From the NCBI RefSeq assembly GCF_021725675.1, contig NZ_JAKJPO010000010.1:62001-126000 (forward strand): DNA of 64,000 bases, in the 5' to 3' direction. Below are positions 42,495 through 51,544 of the stretch, piece after piece. The position numbers were made by a program, and so were the translations under genes. Origin of the DNA: Marilutibacter chinensis. GTDB taxonomy: Bacteria > Pseudomonadota > Gammaproteobacteria > Xanthomonadales > Xanthomonadaceae. The notes beneath the pieces were generated by a model that ran no database searches, had not been told where the DNA came from, and worked only from the letters and a program-made list of their open reading frames with translations. Every line of letters begins with the position of its first letter. Position 1 is the stretch's first letter.

Positions 42495-43436
42495 TCAGTC
42501 GGAAATGTCCTTGGCCTCGGCGGTCCCCAGCAATTCGGTGTGGGCAGGCTGCCGCGGGCGGCTTATCAACGGATGCACCAGCACCGCCAGCAGGATGATC
42601 GCAACGCCCAGGTAGAACCGCGGGGTCAGCTCGTGCTGCTCGCCGAGCAGCACGATCGCCAGGGCGATCGCATAGACCGGCTCCAGGTTGATCGCCAGCT
42701 GCGCGGCGAACGCGCTCATCTGGCGCAGCGCGACCAGGGCCAGCGCGAACGGCAGCAGCGTGCAGGCCAGCGCCAGCAGCAGCAACAGCAGCGCGTCCCA
42801 TGTGGAGGGCGCGACCAGCAGCGGTCCGGCGAAGGCCGGGAACAGCATAGGCATCAGCGGTGCGAGCAGGGTCAGCGCGACGGTGCCGGCACCGAGTTCG
42901 AGCGCGGTCACGGTCAGCGGGTCGCCGTGATCGACCAGCCGCTTGTTGAGCGAGCCGAACACTGCCACGAACACCGCCGACAGCGCGCCCACCGCGATGC
43001 CCGGCAGCATGCCGGCGGGGACGCCGCCAACCACCAGCGCCACCCCGGGCAGTACCGCGATGCCGAGGCCGAGTTCGCGTCCGGACATCGGGCGCCGGGC
43101 GAGTCGGGGCTCGATCAATGCGGTGAACACCGTCGCCAGCGCCATGCAGGTCGCCGCGACCGAGGCGTTGGCCAGCTTGATCGCGCCGTAGAAGGTCAGC
43201 CAGTGCAGGGCGACCAGCACGCCGATCCCGGCATAGGCCCAGCGCAGCCGTGGCGGCAGCGCACGTACCCCGCGCCAGACCCGCGGCACCAGCGCCAGCG
43301 CGACCACGACCAGCAGCATGCGCCACCAGACCAGGGGCAGTGCCGGCAGCGTGATCAGCTTGCCGAGAATGGCGGTGAAGCCCCACAGCAGCACGCAGAA
43401 GTGGATCTGGAGTTGGGCCTTGGCGGTCGGCGACAT
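42495..43436 (-). CDS. EamA-family (DMT) transporter
   Basis: A 313-residue protein with ten predicted helices in two EamA repeats (about 8-140 and 150-285). VLLWGFTAILGKLITLPALPLVWWR marks the first repeat and LEPVYAIALAIVLLGEQHELTPRFYLGVAIILLAV the second (key motif LEPVYA and GE). It probably exports small metabolites or amino acids. A LysR gene lies upstream on the same strand. Confidence 0.9.
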   Translation of the reverse strand: MSPTAKAQLQIHFCVLLWGFTAILGKLITLPALPLVWWRMLLVVVALALVPRVWRGVRALPPRLRWAYAGIGVLVALHWLTFYGAIKLANASVAATCMALATVFTALIEPRLARRPMSGRELGLGIAVLPGVALVVGGVPAGMLPGIAVGALSAVFVAVFGSLNKRLVDHGDPLTVTALELGAGTVALTLLAPLMPMLFPAFAGPLLVAPSTWDALLLLLLALACTLLPFALALVALRQMSAFAAQLAINLEPVYAIALAIVLLGEQHELTPRFYLGVAIILLAVLVHPLISRPRQPAHTELLGTAEAKDISD

Positions 43437-43558
43437 CGGTGGGCGTTCGGTGGGGGCGGCACAGTGTTGCAGATGCGACGGCGTCCGTTAACGCGTCGCG
43501 TCCGCAGCGCGTGGGCAGCGCGGTTTCCGCGGTCGTGGCCGGGTAGCGGGGCCTGGCC

Positions 43559-44443
43559 TCAGTCCTTCGGCAGCGCGAGCAGCCAGTCGACGAAGCGTCG
43601 CGCGGCCGGCCGCAGCCGGCGGTGGGCCGGATACACCACGTAGTAGCTCCAGCGCGCCTGCAGTACCGGGCCCGGCAGCCGCACGAGCCGGCGCGCCTCC
43701 AGGTACGGCGCCGCGATCCGCTCGCGCGCCAGGGCGGCGCCATGGCCGAACGCCGCCGCGTTGAGCGCGTCGGTGGTGTCGCTGAAGGTGTGCCGTTCCT
43801 CGATGCGGACGCCGTGCACGTCGGCGGCCCGGAACCAGTCGAGCCAGCCCTGTCGTGCGTGGTCGGCGATCAACGGCAACTGCGCGATGTCGGCGGCGCC
43901 GGCAATCCCGTCCAGACCCGGGAAGTCCGGGGCGGCGACCGGGAACAAGGTCTCGTCCATCAGCAGATGGGCGGTCAGGCCCGGCCAGTGACCGGGCCCG
44001 TGGCGGATGCCGAGGTCGGGGCCACCGTCGTCGAAGCGGGTCAGCGCGACCTCGGTATCGAGGCTGAGGTGGATGTCCGGATGGACGGTCTGCAGTGCAT
44101 GCATGCGCGGGATCAGCCATGTGTAGGCCAGCGAGTGCAGGGTGGTGACGCGGACGCGGGCATGCTCGTCGCGGCTGGCGCGCAGGCCGCGCACGACGCC
44201 GTCGACGTCGGCCAGCGCGCTGCCGGCGGCATCGGCGAGCTGCCGTCCTTCGGCGGTGAGCGACACCCCGCGCGCATGCCGCTGGAACAGCGTCACTCCG
44301 AGCCGGGCCTCGAGCTTGCGGACATGGTGGCTGACCGCGCTCGCGGTCAGGTGCAGCTCCTCGGCCGCATGGGTGAAGTTCTGGTGGCGGGCGGCCGATT
44401 CGAATGCCGCAAGAGCCGGTAGCAGGTCTGCGCGCAGAGCCAT
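43559..44443 (-). CDS. LysR-family regulator, GcvA-like
   Basis: A 294-residue regulator with N-terminal HTH (FESAARHQNFTHAAEELHLTASAVSHHVRKLEARLG; about 13-47) and effector-binding domain to about 290. It diverges from the EamA transporter gene at 44547 with about 100 bp between, so it probably controls that gene, and the ArsN2 fusion beyond it. Inducer unknown. Confidence 0.92.
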   Translation of the reverse strand: MALRADLLPALAAFESAARHQNFTHAAEELHLTASAVSHHVRKLEARLGVTLFQRHARGVSLTAEGRQLADAAGSALADVDGVVRGLRASRDEHARVRVTTLHSLAYTWLIPRMHALQTVHPDIHLSLDTEVALTRFDDGGPDLGIRHGPGHWPGLTAHLLMDETLFPVAAPDFPGLDGIAGAADIAQLPLIADHARQGWLDWFRAADVHGVRIEERHTFSDTTDALNAAAFGHGAALARERIAAPYLEARRLVRLPGPVLQARWSYYVVYPAHRRLRPAARRFVDWLLALPKD

Positions 44444-44546
44444 TCGAGCCTCAAGTCTGATTTGTGGCTGGACCTGAAAGTATGCGCTTGTATGGCCTTT
44501 GGCAACGCGGAGAATGGTTGAAAGTCACGAATCGGATTCGTCGCTC

Positions 44547-45491
44547 ATGGCTCCCCCGAACGCCGCCGCCAGCTCCGTCACCCCCGTCGCCGCGCCAGCC
44601 GGACAGCCCGGATCGGCCGCCGCGGAGGTCCGCGCCCACGACTGGGTGACCCCCCTGGAGCTGGGCGTGCTGGGGGCGATCTGGGGAGCGTCGTTCCTGT
44701 TCATGCGCGTCGCCGCGCCCGACTTCGGCGCGTTCCCGCTGGTCGAGGTGCGGCTGGGACTGGGTGCCTTGGTGCTGATGCCGTTCCTGTGGCGTTCGCG
44801 CAGCCGGTTTCCGCTGCGGCTGTGGCCGAAGCTCGCCGGCATCAGCCTGGTCAACTCGGCGGTGCCGTTCGTGCTGTTCGCCTGGGCGGCGCAGCATGCG
44901 CCGGCCGGGGTCGGCGCGATCACCAATGCGATGACGGTACTGTTCACCGCACTGATCGGATTTCTGTTCTTCGGCGAGCGGATCGGCACGCGGCGCGCGG
45001 TCGCGCTGTTCGCGGGCTTCGCCGGCGTGGTCGTGCTCGCCAGCGGCAAGGTCGCCGGGGCCAGCATCGGCTGGGCGGTCGCCGCCGGTGCGGGCGCGGC
45101 TTTCCTCTACGGCATCGGCATCAACCTGGTCCGCCGCCACCTGACCGGACTGCCGCCGGCAGCGGTCGCCGCGGCGACCCTGGGCAGCGCCGCGCTGCTG
45201 GTGTCGCCGCTCGCGATCGCGCACTGGCCCGTCGAGCCGGTGCCCGCGCTTTCGTGGTTGTGCGCGGCGCTGCTCGGCGTGCTCTGCACCGGCATCGCCT
45301 TCGTCATGTACTACCGGTTGATCGCGCGGGTCGGCGCCAGCCGTGCGTCGACGGTCACCTACCTGGTACCGGTATTCGGCGTGGCCTGGGCATGGTGGCT
45401 GCTGGACGAGCCGTTGACGCTCACGATGGGCTTCGCCGGCGCGATCATCCTCGCCAGCGTCGCGTTCAGCCAGGGCGGCAGGCGCGCATGA
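44547..45491 (+). CDS. EamA-family (DMT) transporter, LysR-linked
   Basis: A 314-residue ten-helix transporter with two EamA repeats (LGVLGAIWGASFLFMRVAAPDFG near 33-55; RASTVTYLVPVFGVAWAWWLLDE near 262-284). The start is uncertain: 44547, 44514 and a TTG at 44499 are in frame; 44547 is shortest and leaves a tail of about 30 residues before the first helix. The stop overlaps the ArsN2 gene start (ATGA), so the pair is one operon, likely governed by the divergent LysR. Confidence 0.88.
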   Translation: MAPPNAAASSVTPVAAPAGQPGSAAAEVRAHDWVTPLELGVLGAIWGASFLFMRVAAPDFGAFPLVEVRLGLGALVLMPFLWRSRSRFPLRLWPKLAGISLVNSAVPFVLFAWAAQHAPAGVGAITNAMTVLFTALIGFLFFGERIGTRRAVALFAGFAGVVVLASGKVAGASIGWAVAAGAGAAFLYGIGINLVRRHLTGLPPAAVAAATLGSAALLVSPLAIAHWPVEPVPALSWLCAALLGVLCTGIAFVMYYRLIARVGASRASTVTYLVPVFGVAWAWWLLDEPLTLTMGFAGAIILASVAFSQGGRRA

Positions 45492-46141
45492 GCGCCGCAG
45501 ACGCGGCACGGCCGGCGCAGCATCGGGCGCTGTTCGACTTCGAGATCGACTTCAGCAACGGCGGCGGCATGCAGGGGCAGGGATTCCGCCTGGACATCGC
45601 CGGCGACGACATCAGCGATGCGGCGTTGGCCGACTACCTGGTCCGCGACATGCGCCTGCTGATGGTCGGAGCGGTACGGATCCTCGACAAGCGCATCATT
45701 GCCGAACCGCACAAGCGGCCGCGGATCGCGCCGGTCGATGTCGATCCGGAGTCAACCGCCTTGATCGCGGCCGCCGGCCTGCCGACGGCCGACCTGACTC
45801 TGTCACCGGTGCGCCTGTTCGGGATCCGCCACGATGGCGTGCTGCAGGGCGTGGTCGGCATCGGTCATCTCGGGGGCGACGCGCTGCTGCGCTCGCTCGC
45901 CGTCGCCCCTGCGGTTCGTGGCCATGGCCTGGGCGGCGAACTCGTGCGCCATGCCGAACAGGCGGCGAGGGAGGCCGGCATACATCGGCTGTTCCTGCTG
46001 ACCACCGACGCCACCGGCTATTTTGCCGGGCACGGGTACACGGCGTTCTCGCGCGAGGCGGCGCCGGCAGCGGTAACGGCCACCGTGCAGTTCGCGGCGC
46101 TGTGCCCGGTTTCAGCGGTGCTGATGTCGAAGCCGCTGTAG
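45488..46141 (+). CDS. ArsN2-like GNAT acetyltransferase fused to a small N-terminal domain
   Basis: A 217-residue fusion. The N-terminal part (about 12-80: FDFEIDFSNGGGMQGQGFRL, then DYLVRDMRLLMVGAVRILDKRIIAEPHKR) resembles a small protein found beside cyclase/formamidase-like genes. The C-terminal part (about 95-217) is a GNAT domain of the ArsN2 kind: LLRSLAVAPAVRGHGLGGEL with CoA loop RGHGLGG at 144-150, and LFLLTTDATGYFAGHGY. ArsN2-type enzymes N-acetylate arsenical amino-acid analogues. Overlap with the DMT transporter suggests a modify-and-export pair. No other ars gene is nearby. Confidence 0.78.
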   Translation: MSAADAARPAQHRALFDFEIDFSNGGGMQGQGFRLDIAGDDISDAALADYLVRDMRLLMVGAVRILDKRIIAEPHKRPRIAPVDVDPESTALIAAAGLPTADLTLSPVRLFGIRHDGVLQGVVGIGHLGGDALLRSLAVAPAVRGHGLGGELVRHAEQAAREAGIHRLFLLTTDATGYFAGHGYTAFSREAAPAAVTATVQFAALCPVSAVLMSKPL

Positions 46142-46158
46142 CCCGGCGCTCCCGGCGA

Positions 46159-47469
46159 TCAGTCCGGATGGCGCCGCTGCGCGCGTGCCAGGCGGCCGCC
46201 GGTAGCCGCCCAGACCAGCGCGATCGATGCGCCGGCGATCGCGGCGACGGCCGGCTGCTGCGCGATCATGTCGACCAAGGTCTTGACCCAGCCGCTGACC
46301 GCGTCGGCACCGCGGTAGACGACGGTGTCGATGAAGTTCTTGCCCTTGTACTTGGCTTCCGGCGAGACCACCGTGTAGAGCATCTCGCGGCCCGGGCGGA
46401 CGAACGCATACTCGCCGGCGCGCCGCACGATCATCACCACCGCCAGCACCGCGAAGGTCGGCGCGAACGCCAGCCACAGGAAGCCGGCGGCCACCACCAG
46501 CGGCACCGACACCAGCAGCACGCCGATGCCCAGCCGCTGTGCGACCCGGCCGGTGATGAACAACTGCGACAGGATCGCCAGGGTCTGCACGATCGCATCG
46601 ATCGTGCCGAATACCCGGGTCTGGTCGACCGGATCGGGGAATCTGGCCTCGACCAGCCGCGCCTGTTCGAAGTAGAGGAAGGTGGTGACGCTGGCCAACA
46701 GCAGCACGAACACCGCGATGCCAAGCAGGTAGGGCGAACGCAGCACGGTGCTGGCGCCGGCGAACGGACTGCCGCCGAGCCGGAGCCGCCGGCCGCTGCT
46801 TCCCTCCTGGCCGTTTCCGGCATCCGCGGGCAGCGGATGCCGGTCGCGCCAGCGCTGCAGGCCCTCGCCGGCGACGATCGCGGCGAGCAGGAACAGCGCC
46901 GCGATCGCCAGCAGGCCGCCATGCCCGGTCGTCCCCACCAGTGCGACGCCGAGCAGCGGGCCGGTCAATCCGCCGAGACTGGCGCCGGCGGCCATCAGCG
47001 CGAACGTGCGCTTGGCCTGCGCGCTCGGGAACAGGTCGACCAGCACGCTCCATGCCAGCGAGATCGCGATCATGTTGAACACCGACAGCCAGACATAGAA
47101 GCCGCGGGCCAGCCAGGCGTTGCCGGGATCGGCGTGGATCGCGGCCGCGAATGCCAGCAGGTTGGCGGCGAAGAAACCGTAGACCCACGCCAGGATGCGG
47201 CGGCGCTGCACCCGCGCGGCGACCCAGCCGAACAGCGGCATCGCCGCGAGGGTGGCGAAAAAGGTGGCGGTGAACAGCCATTGCAGGTTGTCCACGCCGC
47301 CGGCGATGCCCATCGTCTCGCGAACCGGGCGCAGCATGAAATAGCCGGTGAAAAGCAGGAAGAACAGCAATGCGCCGGCGAGCACCGGCATCGCCTCGTC
47401 CCCGCCGACGCCGAACAGGCGCGACGCCCAGCGGCCCGGCGCGTGCGGCGCGGCGTTCGGCGGGGTCAT
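46159..47469 (-). CDS. MFS-like transporter, NTP/NDP-exchange (Tlc-like) type
   Basis: A 436-residue protein with about twelve helices. It shows a GYFMLRPVRETMGIAGG motif near 41-57 and RPGREMLYTVVSPEAKYKGKNFIDTVVYRGADAVSGW near 362-398, which resemble the bacterial group annotated as NTP/NDP exchange transporters rather than classical drug MFS. Free-living Lysobacteraceae have no need for host ATP, so the real substrate is unclear. It is 9 bp from the aldo/keto reductase gene upstream and probably in its operon. Confidence 0.72.
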   Translation of the reverse strand: MTPPNAAPHAPGRWASRLFGVGGDEAMPVLAGALLFFLLFTGYFMLRPVRETMGIAGGVDNLQWLFTATFFATLAAMPLFGWVAARVQRRRILAWVYGFFAANLLAFAAAIHADPGNAWLARGFYVWLSVFNMIAISLAWSVLVDLFPSAQAKRTFALMAAGASLGGLTGPLLGVALVGTTGHGGLLAIAALFLLAAIVAGEGLQRWRDRHPLPADAGNGQEGSSGRRLRLGGSPFAGASTVLRSPYLLGIAVFVLLLASVTTFLYFEQARLVEARFPDPVDQTRVFGTIDAIVQTLAILSQLFITGRVAQRLGIGVLLVSVPLVVAAGFLWLAFAPTFAVLAVVMIVRRAGEYAFVRPGREMLYTVVSPEAKYKGKNFIDTVVYRGADAVSGWVKTLVDMIAQQPAVAAIAGASIALVWAATGGRLARAQRRHPD

Positions 47470-47478
47470 CGCTCCGGG

Positions 47479-48450
47479 TCAGCTCAGCAGGGCGACCAGC
47501 GCCGCGCGCTGGGTTTCGTCCAGGAACGGACCGACGCCGGCCTTCAGGTTGTCGGCCTGGTGGCGGGGCTTGGACGTGGCCGGGATCACCACGTTCACCG
47601 CCGGATGCGCCAGCACGAACTTGAGGAACAACTGCGCCCACGAATCGGCGCCGGCCTCGGCGGCCCAGTCCGGCAGCGGCCGGCCCTTCACCTGCGCGAA
47701 CAGCCGGCCATCCTCGAACGCGCGGTTGATGATCACCGCGGTTCCGAGCTCCTGCGCCAGCGGCAACACTTCTCGCTCGGCGCCGCGCGACACCGGCGAG
47801 TAGTTGATCTGGACGAAATCGGGCTTCAGCCGGCGCATCGCCGCCGCGAGTTCGGCCTGGGCATGTTCCTGGTAATGGGTCAGCCCGGAGTAACGCACCT
47901 TGCCCTGCTGCTTCAGCTCCTCGATCAGCGCGAACTGGGTATCGGTGTCGCGCAGGTTGTGCACCTGCAGCAGCTCGACCTTGTCGGTGTGCAGGTCGCG
48001 CAACGAGCCGTTGAACTGCGCCAGGCCCTCGTCGCGTCCGGTCACGCCGGATAGCTTGGTGGCGAGGAACAGTTTCCCGCGCGCGTCGGCGGCGGCCACC
48101 AGGTCGCCGAGCACGGGCTCGGAGCTGCCGTAGGTCGGTGCGGTGTCGATCAGCGTCGCACCGGAGGCGACGAACAGGCGAAGCGCTTCCTGCAGCGGTT
48201 CGCGCGCGGCCATGTCGTCGCCGACGTCGAGACTGCCTGACGTGCCCATGCCGATCACCGGCAACGATTCGCCGGTGCGCGGAATCGGTCGCGTCGCCAG
48301 CGAGCCCGGTGCCGGTGCCGCCGGAGGTGGGGGAGCCGCGCCTCCGTCCGGGGGGCGGGGCGCATCCTGGCTGCAGGCGACCAGCGGCGACAGGGCGAGT
48401 CCGCCGGCGGCGAGCGAGGCGACGGTGAGGAAATCTCGGCGACTGGTCAT
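47479..48450 (-). CDS. Tat-exported aldo/keto reductase
   Basis: A 323-residue protein with Tat signal (SRRDFLTVASLAAGG, then LSPLVAC with a possible lipobox Cys near 26), a Pro-rich linker to about 50, and an AKR barrel. The AKR tetrad is in place: D and Y in IDTAPTYGSS, K in LATKLSG, H in LLQVHNL. It would act in the periplasm if folded with NADP before export. The proline linker resembles lipoproteins tethered to a membrane. Substrate unknown. Confidence 0.87.
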   Translation of the reverse strand: MTSRRDFLTVASLAAGGLALSPLVACSQDAPRPPDGGAAPPPPAAPAPGSLATRPIPRTGESLPVIGMGTSGSLDVGDDMAAREPLQEALRLFVASGATLIDTAPTYGSSEPVLGDLVAAADARGKLFLATKLSGVTGRDEGLAQFNGSLRDLHTDKVELLQVHNLRDTDTQFALIEELKQQGKVRYSGLTHYQEHAQAELAAAMRRLKPDFVQINYSPVSRGAEREVLPLAQELGTAVIINRAFEDGRLFAQVKGRPLPDWAAEAGADSWAQLFLKFVLAHPAVNVVIPATSKPRHQADNLKAGVGPFLDETQRAALVALLS

Positions 48451-48599
48451 GGCACGACCTCGTGGCAGGGATGGAAACCGCAGCTTGGGCAAGACTGCGT
48501 CAACGTTGTGCAGCCATACAGTGCCGATCGGCATGGCCGCTGTGATGGCGCGCACGCACAGGGCCCCGCAATCCGGGCGCGGCGGCGCCGCCGCCGCTC

Positions 48600-49454
48600 T
48601 CAGCGCTGCCGCAGCATCCCGATCAGCGCGGTGGCGGCGGCCGGATTGCGCGCCTTGGCCGCACTGATGAAGTAGATGAACACTTCGCGCGGCGCGTCGC
48701 CGCCCGTTTCCAGGGGCGCTTCGACGTGGGGCAGGTCGGACGGGTCGCCGCCGCGCGCCCACTGGTGCGCACGTTGGCCCCATTGCCGCAGCGCGGGTTC
48801 GGGATAGCCGGAATCGATCGAGGCCTGCGACCGCATCAGCCGCGCGTAGACGAAACTGCCGGTGAGATCGGCCAGCGAAGGGTACTGCTCGGAATCGGTG
48901 AACACGGTGGCGATTCCGCGCTCGCGCGCAAGCTTCAGGTAGGCCGGGTCGCGAAAGCTGTCGTGGCGGACCTCCAGCGCGTGACGGAGTGGTCGGCCGT
49001 CCAGTGCGTCGTGCAGGGCGTCGAGGAAGGCGGCCAGATCGTCGGGATCGAACACGCGCTGGGGTGCCAGCTGCCACAGGATCGGACCGAGCCGGTCGCC
49101 GAACTCGGCCAGGCCACCGTCGACGAATGCCCGCGCCTGGCCTCCGGCACGCGCGAGAGGACCGCCGTGGGTGACCCGCTTGGGCGCCTTCAGCGAGAAC
49201 ACGAAGCCATCCGGCGTCTCAGCCGCCCACTTGGCGTAGGTCGCAGGTTTCTGCGCGCCGTAGAACGTGCCGTTGATCTCGATGGCGCTCAGCTGGCGGC
49301 TGGCGTATTCAAGCTCGCGGCGCTGCACCAGCCCTTTCGGATAGAAATTGTCGCGCCATGGCGCGAAGGTCCAGCCGCCGATGCCGACGCGGATGCCGTG
49401 GATCGCCGGCGTCGCCGATGTTCCGCCGCCGTCGGTGGTCGTGAACAGGTCCAA
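48600..49454 (-). CDS. DUF72-family protein (YecE-like)
   Basis: A 284-residue TIM-barrel-like DUF72 protein: RVGIGGWTFAPWRDNFYP, LSAIEINGTFYG, PDGFVFSLKAPKRVTH, HALEVRHDSF and YARLMRS. The start codon is TTG at 49454, supported by a well-placed AGGAG upstream; no ATG precedes the conserved core. Function of DUF72 is unknown. Confidence 0.9.
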   Translation of the reverse strand: MDLFTTTDGGGTSATPAIHGIRVGIGGWTFAPWRDNFYPKGLVQRRELEYASRQLSAIEINGTFYGAQKPATYAKWAAETPDGFVFSLKAPKRVTHGGPLARAGGQARAFVDGGLAEFGDRLGPILWQLAPQRVFDPDDLAAFLDALHDALDGRPLRHALEVRHDSFRDPAYLKLARERGIATVFTDSEQYPSLADLTGSFVYARLMRSQASIDSGYPEPALRQWGQRAHQWARGGDPSDLPHVEAPLETGGDAPREVFIYFISAAKARNPAAATALIGMLRQR

Positions 49455-49542
49455 TCGCGTCTCCTGCGTGTGCGGTCCAGGGTTGCGCTCGACGGGCTCG
49501 CCCGTCCGCCGGACGCGGCGAGAAGCCGCGGCCGGATGCGGT

Positions 49543-51372
49543 TCAACGTATCGGCTCGTCCAGCAACAACTGGCGTGCGAAGCGCACCGGCGGCGAGCCG
49601 AACGACAGCAGCTTGTCGTGGTAGGCCTTCAGATCGAATGCCTCGCCCTCGCGCTCTTCGACCTCGCGGCGGAGGTCCAGGTGCTCGCTGTAGCCGACAT
49701 AGTAGGTGGACAGCTGCGCGGAGGTCAGCTGAGCGCGTTCCCATTTGCCGGCCGCCTCGCGCTCCTGCTGGAAGGTGGTGACCGTCATCAGCTCCATCGC
49801 CTCCTCGCGGGTCATCCCGTCCACGTGGATGGCCTGGTCCAGCAGCGCGTTGGCCATCGCGCGCAGGTTCCACTTGCGGTTGATCAGCTGCATCAGCGGA
49901 TCCTCGTCCATGTAGCCGGCGTCGGCCATGACCTTTTCCGCGTACATCGCCCAGCCCTCGATGAACGGACCGGAGCCAAGCACCGCGCGCAGGGTCGACG
50001 GATACTTGTTGGAGTGCGCGAGTTGCAGGAAGTGGCCCGGCATCGCCTCGTGGATGCTCAGCTCGTGGATGGAACGGGTGTTGTACTCGCGCAGGAACGA
50101 ATCGACCTGCGCCTGGGTCCAGTCGTCGGGAATCGGCGAGACCGCGTAGAAAGTGTCCAGTTCCTTGTCGAGCGGACCGGGCGAATCGCAGTAGGCGACG
50201 GTGACGCCGCGCTGGAACTCGGGCATCAGGATGATCTTGACCGGCGTGTCCGGCAGGGTGACGAGATCCTTCTCGCGGACGAAGGCGGTCGCCTGCTCGG
50301 TGCTGCGGGTCGCGACCTCGACCACCTCGTCGCGGGCCGGACGGTCGGCATAGGCAAGCTCGAGTGCCGCCTCGATCACCTGCTGCTGCTGTTCGGGCGT
50401 GGGAGCGTCGGGCATCGCCACCGGCGCGCCGTCGCGCCCTCGCAGCACGCCACGGGCGATCCCGTACATCTCGGCGCGGGTTCTTTCGATGTCGGCCTCG
50501 ACCCGGGTGCGGATCTCCTGGCGCGACAGCGGCGAGTTCAACGCGAACGCCAGCTTCTCGTCGTACAGCGTCTCGCCGATGCGGAAGTCGCCCTTGGCGT
50601 TCGGCACCAGGGTCTGGTCCAGCCAGGTCTGATGCTCTTCGACTGCCTTGCGCAGCGTTGCGACGGCTGCATCGAGCTGCTTGCGATCCTCGCCCTTGAG
50701 CCGGCCGGCGTGGGGCAGGATCAGTCCATCGACCAGGCTGAGGATGCCGGCATTCTGCGCGGCCACCTTGTCGGCATGGATCCGCGGCACCCGCGCCGGA
50801 TCGAGGTTCTGGCGCATCTGCGTGAACAGGGTCGGGATCTGCTGCATGCGGGCGGTCGCAGACTTCAGCCGCTGCGGCATCGGTGCGAAGTCGCGCGCCA
50901 TCAGCCCGTACAGCGCACTGCCGGCGAGCTGGCTGTAGATCTGCGGATCCCACGCCCAGCTCTGCAGCGTTTCGCCGCTCCAGATGTCGTAGCGCAGCTG
51001 GTTGCGCAGGATCGCCGCATCGACCTGGTTCTCGCGCGACAGTGCCGAGGTGTCGATGGTGTCGAGCTGGGTCAGGATCCTGCGCTGGAACTCCAGCGCA
51101 CGCGTGCGGCCGCCCTGGCTGAGGTCGTCGATGCGGTCGTCGTAGCGGTGGTCGCCGATCTGGGTGGCGGCGACCGGCGACAGCTCCATCGACTTCTCCA
51201 GCCACTGTCCGGCCAGTTCCTGGAACGCCGCATCGGCCACGGCGGTGGCGGCGGCATCGGTCGCCATCGGCGCGCCTTCCGGCGTCTGCGAGGGACCGGG
51301 CTGGCAGGCGGCGAGCGCGAATGCGAGCAGGCTCGGAACAAGCAGGGCGGCGGCGATCGGGGACGGGCGCAT
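49543..51372 (-). CDS. DUF885-family lipoprotein, putative zinc metallopeptidase
   Basis: A 609-residue lipoprotein (lipobox LAAC, C23). DUF885 domain fills the rest and carries HEAMPGH at 441-447 and the downstream EGWAMY with E472, an HExxxxH-E zinc-site pattern (wider than HExxH). It probably cleaves peptides at the outer or inner membrane. It diverges from the tldD cluster by about 170 bp, which makes a second peptidase beside the TldD module. Confidence 0.9.
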   Translation of the reverse strand: MRPSPIAAALLVPSLLAFALAACQPGPSQTPEGAPMATDAAATAVADAAFQELAGQWLEKSMELSPVAATQIGDHRYDDRIDDLSQGGRTRALEFQRRILTQLDTIDTSALSRENQVDAAILRNQLRYDIWSGETLQSWAWDPQIYSQLAGSALYGLMARDFAPMPQRLKSATARMQQIPTLFTQMRQNLDPARVPRIHADKVAAQNAGILSLVDGLILPHAGRLKGEDRKQLDAAVATLRKAVEEHQTWLDQTLVPNAKGDFRIGETLYDEKLAFALNSPLSRQEIRTRVEADIERTRAEMYGIARGVLRGRDGAPVAMPDAPTPEQQQQVIEAALELAYADRPARDEVVEVATRSTEQATAFVREKDLVTLPDTPVKIILMPEFQRGVTVAYCDSPGPLDKELDTFYAVSPIPDDWTQAQVDSFLREYNTRSIHELSIHEAMPGHFLQLAHSNKYPSTLRAVLGSGPFIEGWAMYAEKVMADAGYMDEDPLMQLINRKWNLRAMANALLDQAIHVDGMTREEAMELMTVTTFQQEREAAGKWERAQLTSAQLSTYYVGYSEHLDLRREVEEREGEAFDLKAYHDKLLSFGSPPVRFARQLLLDEPIR

Positions 51373-51544
51373 GAGAGACTCCGGACGTGGTGCAGAGCGC
51401 AGGCGTCAAGCATACCGTTCGCGTGCGCGAGGTGGCGGCATGCCGCGCCGACCGTGCCATTGGTGGGTTTGACGGGTCCGGCGGCACCCGCAAGAATCCG
51501 GACGGTATCGGTCGGCGTCCCGCCCGGCTGCTGCGGAGAACGTC

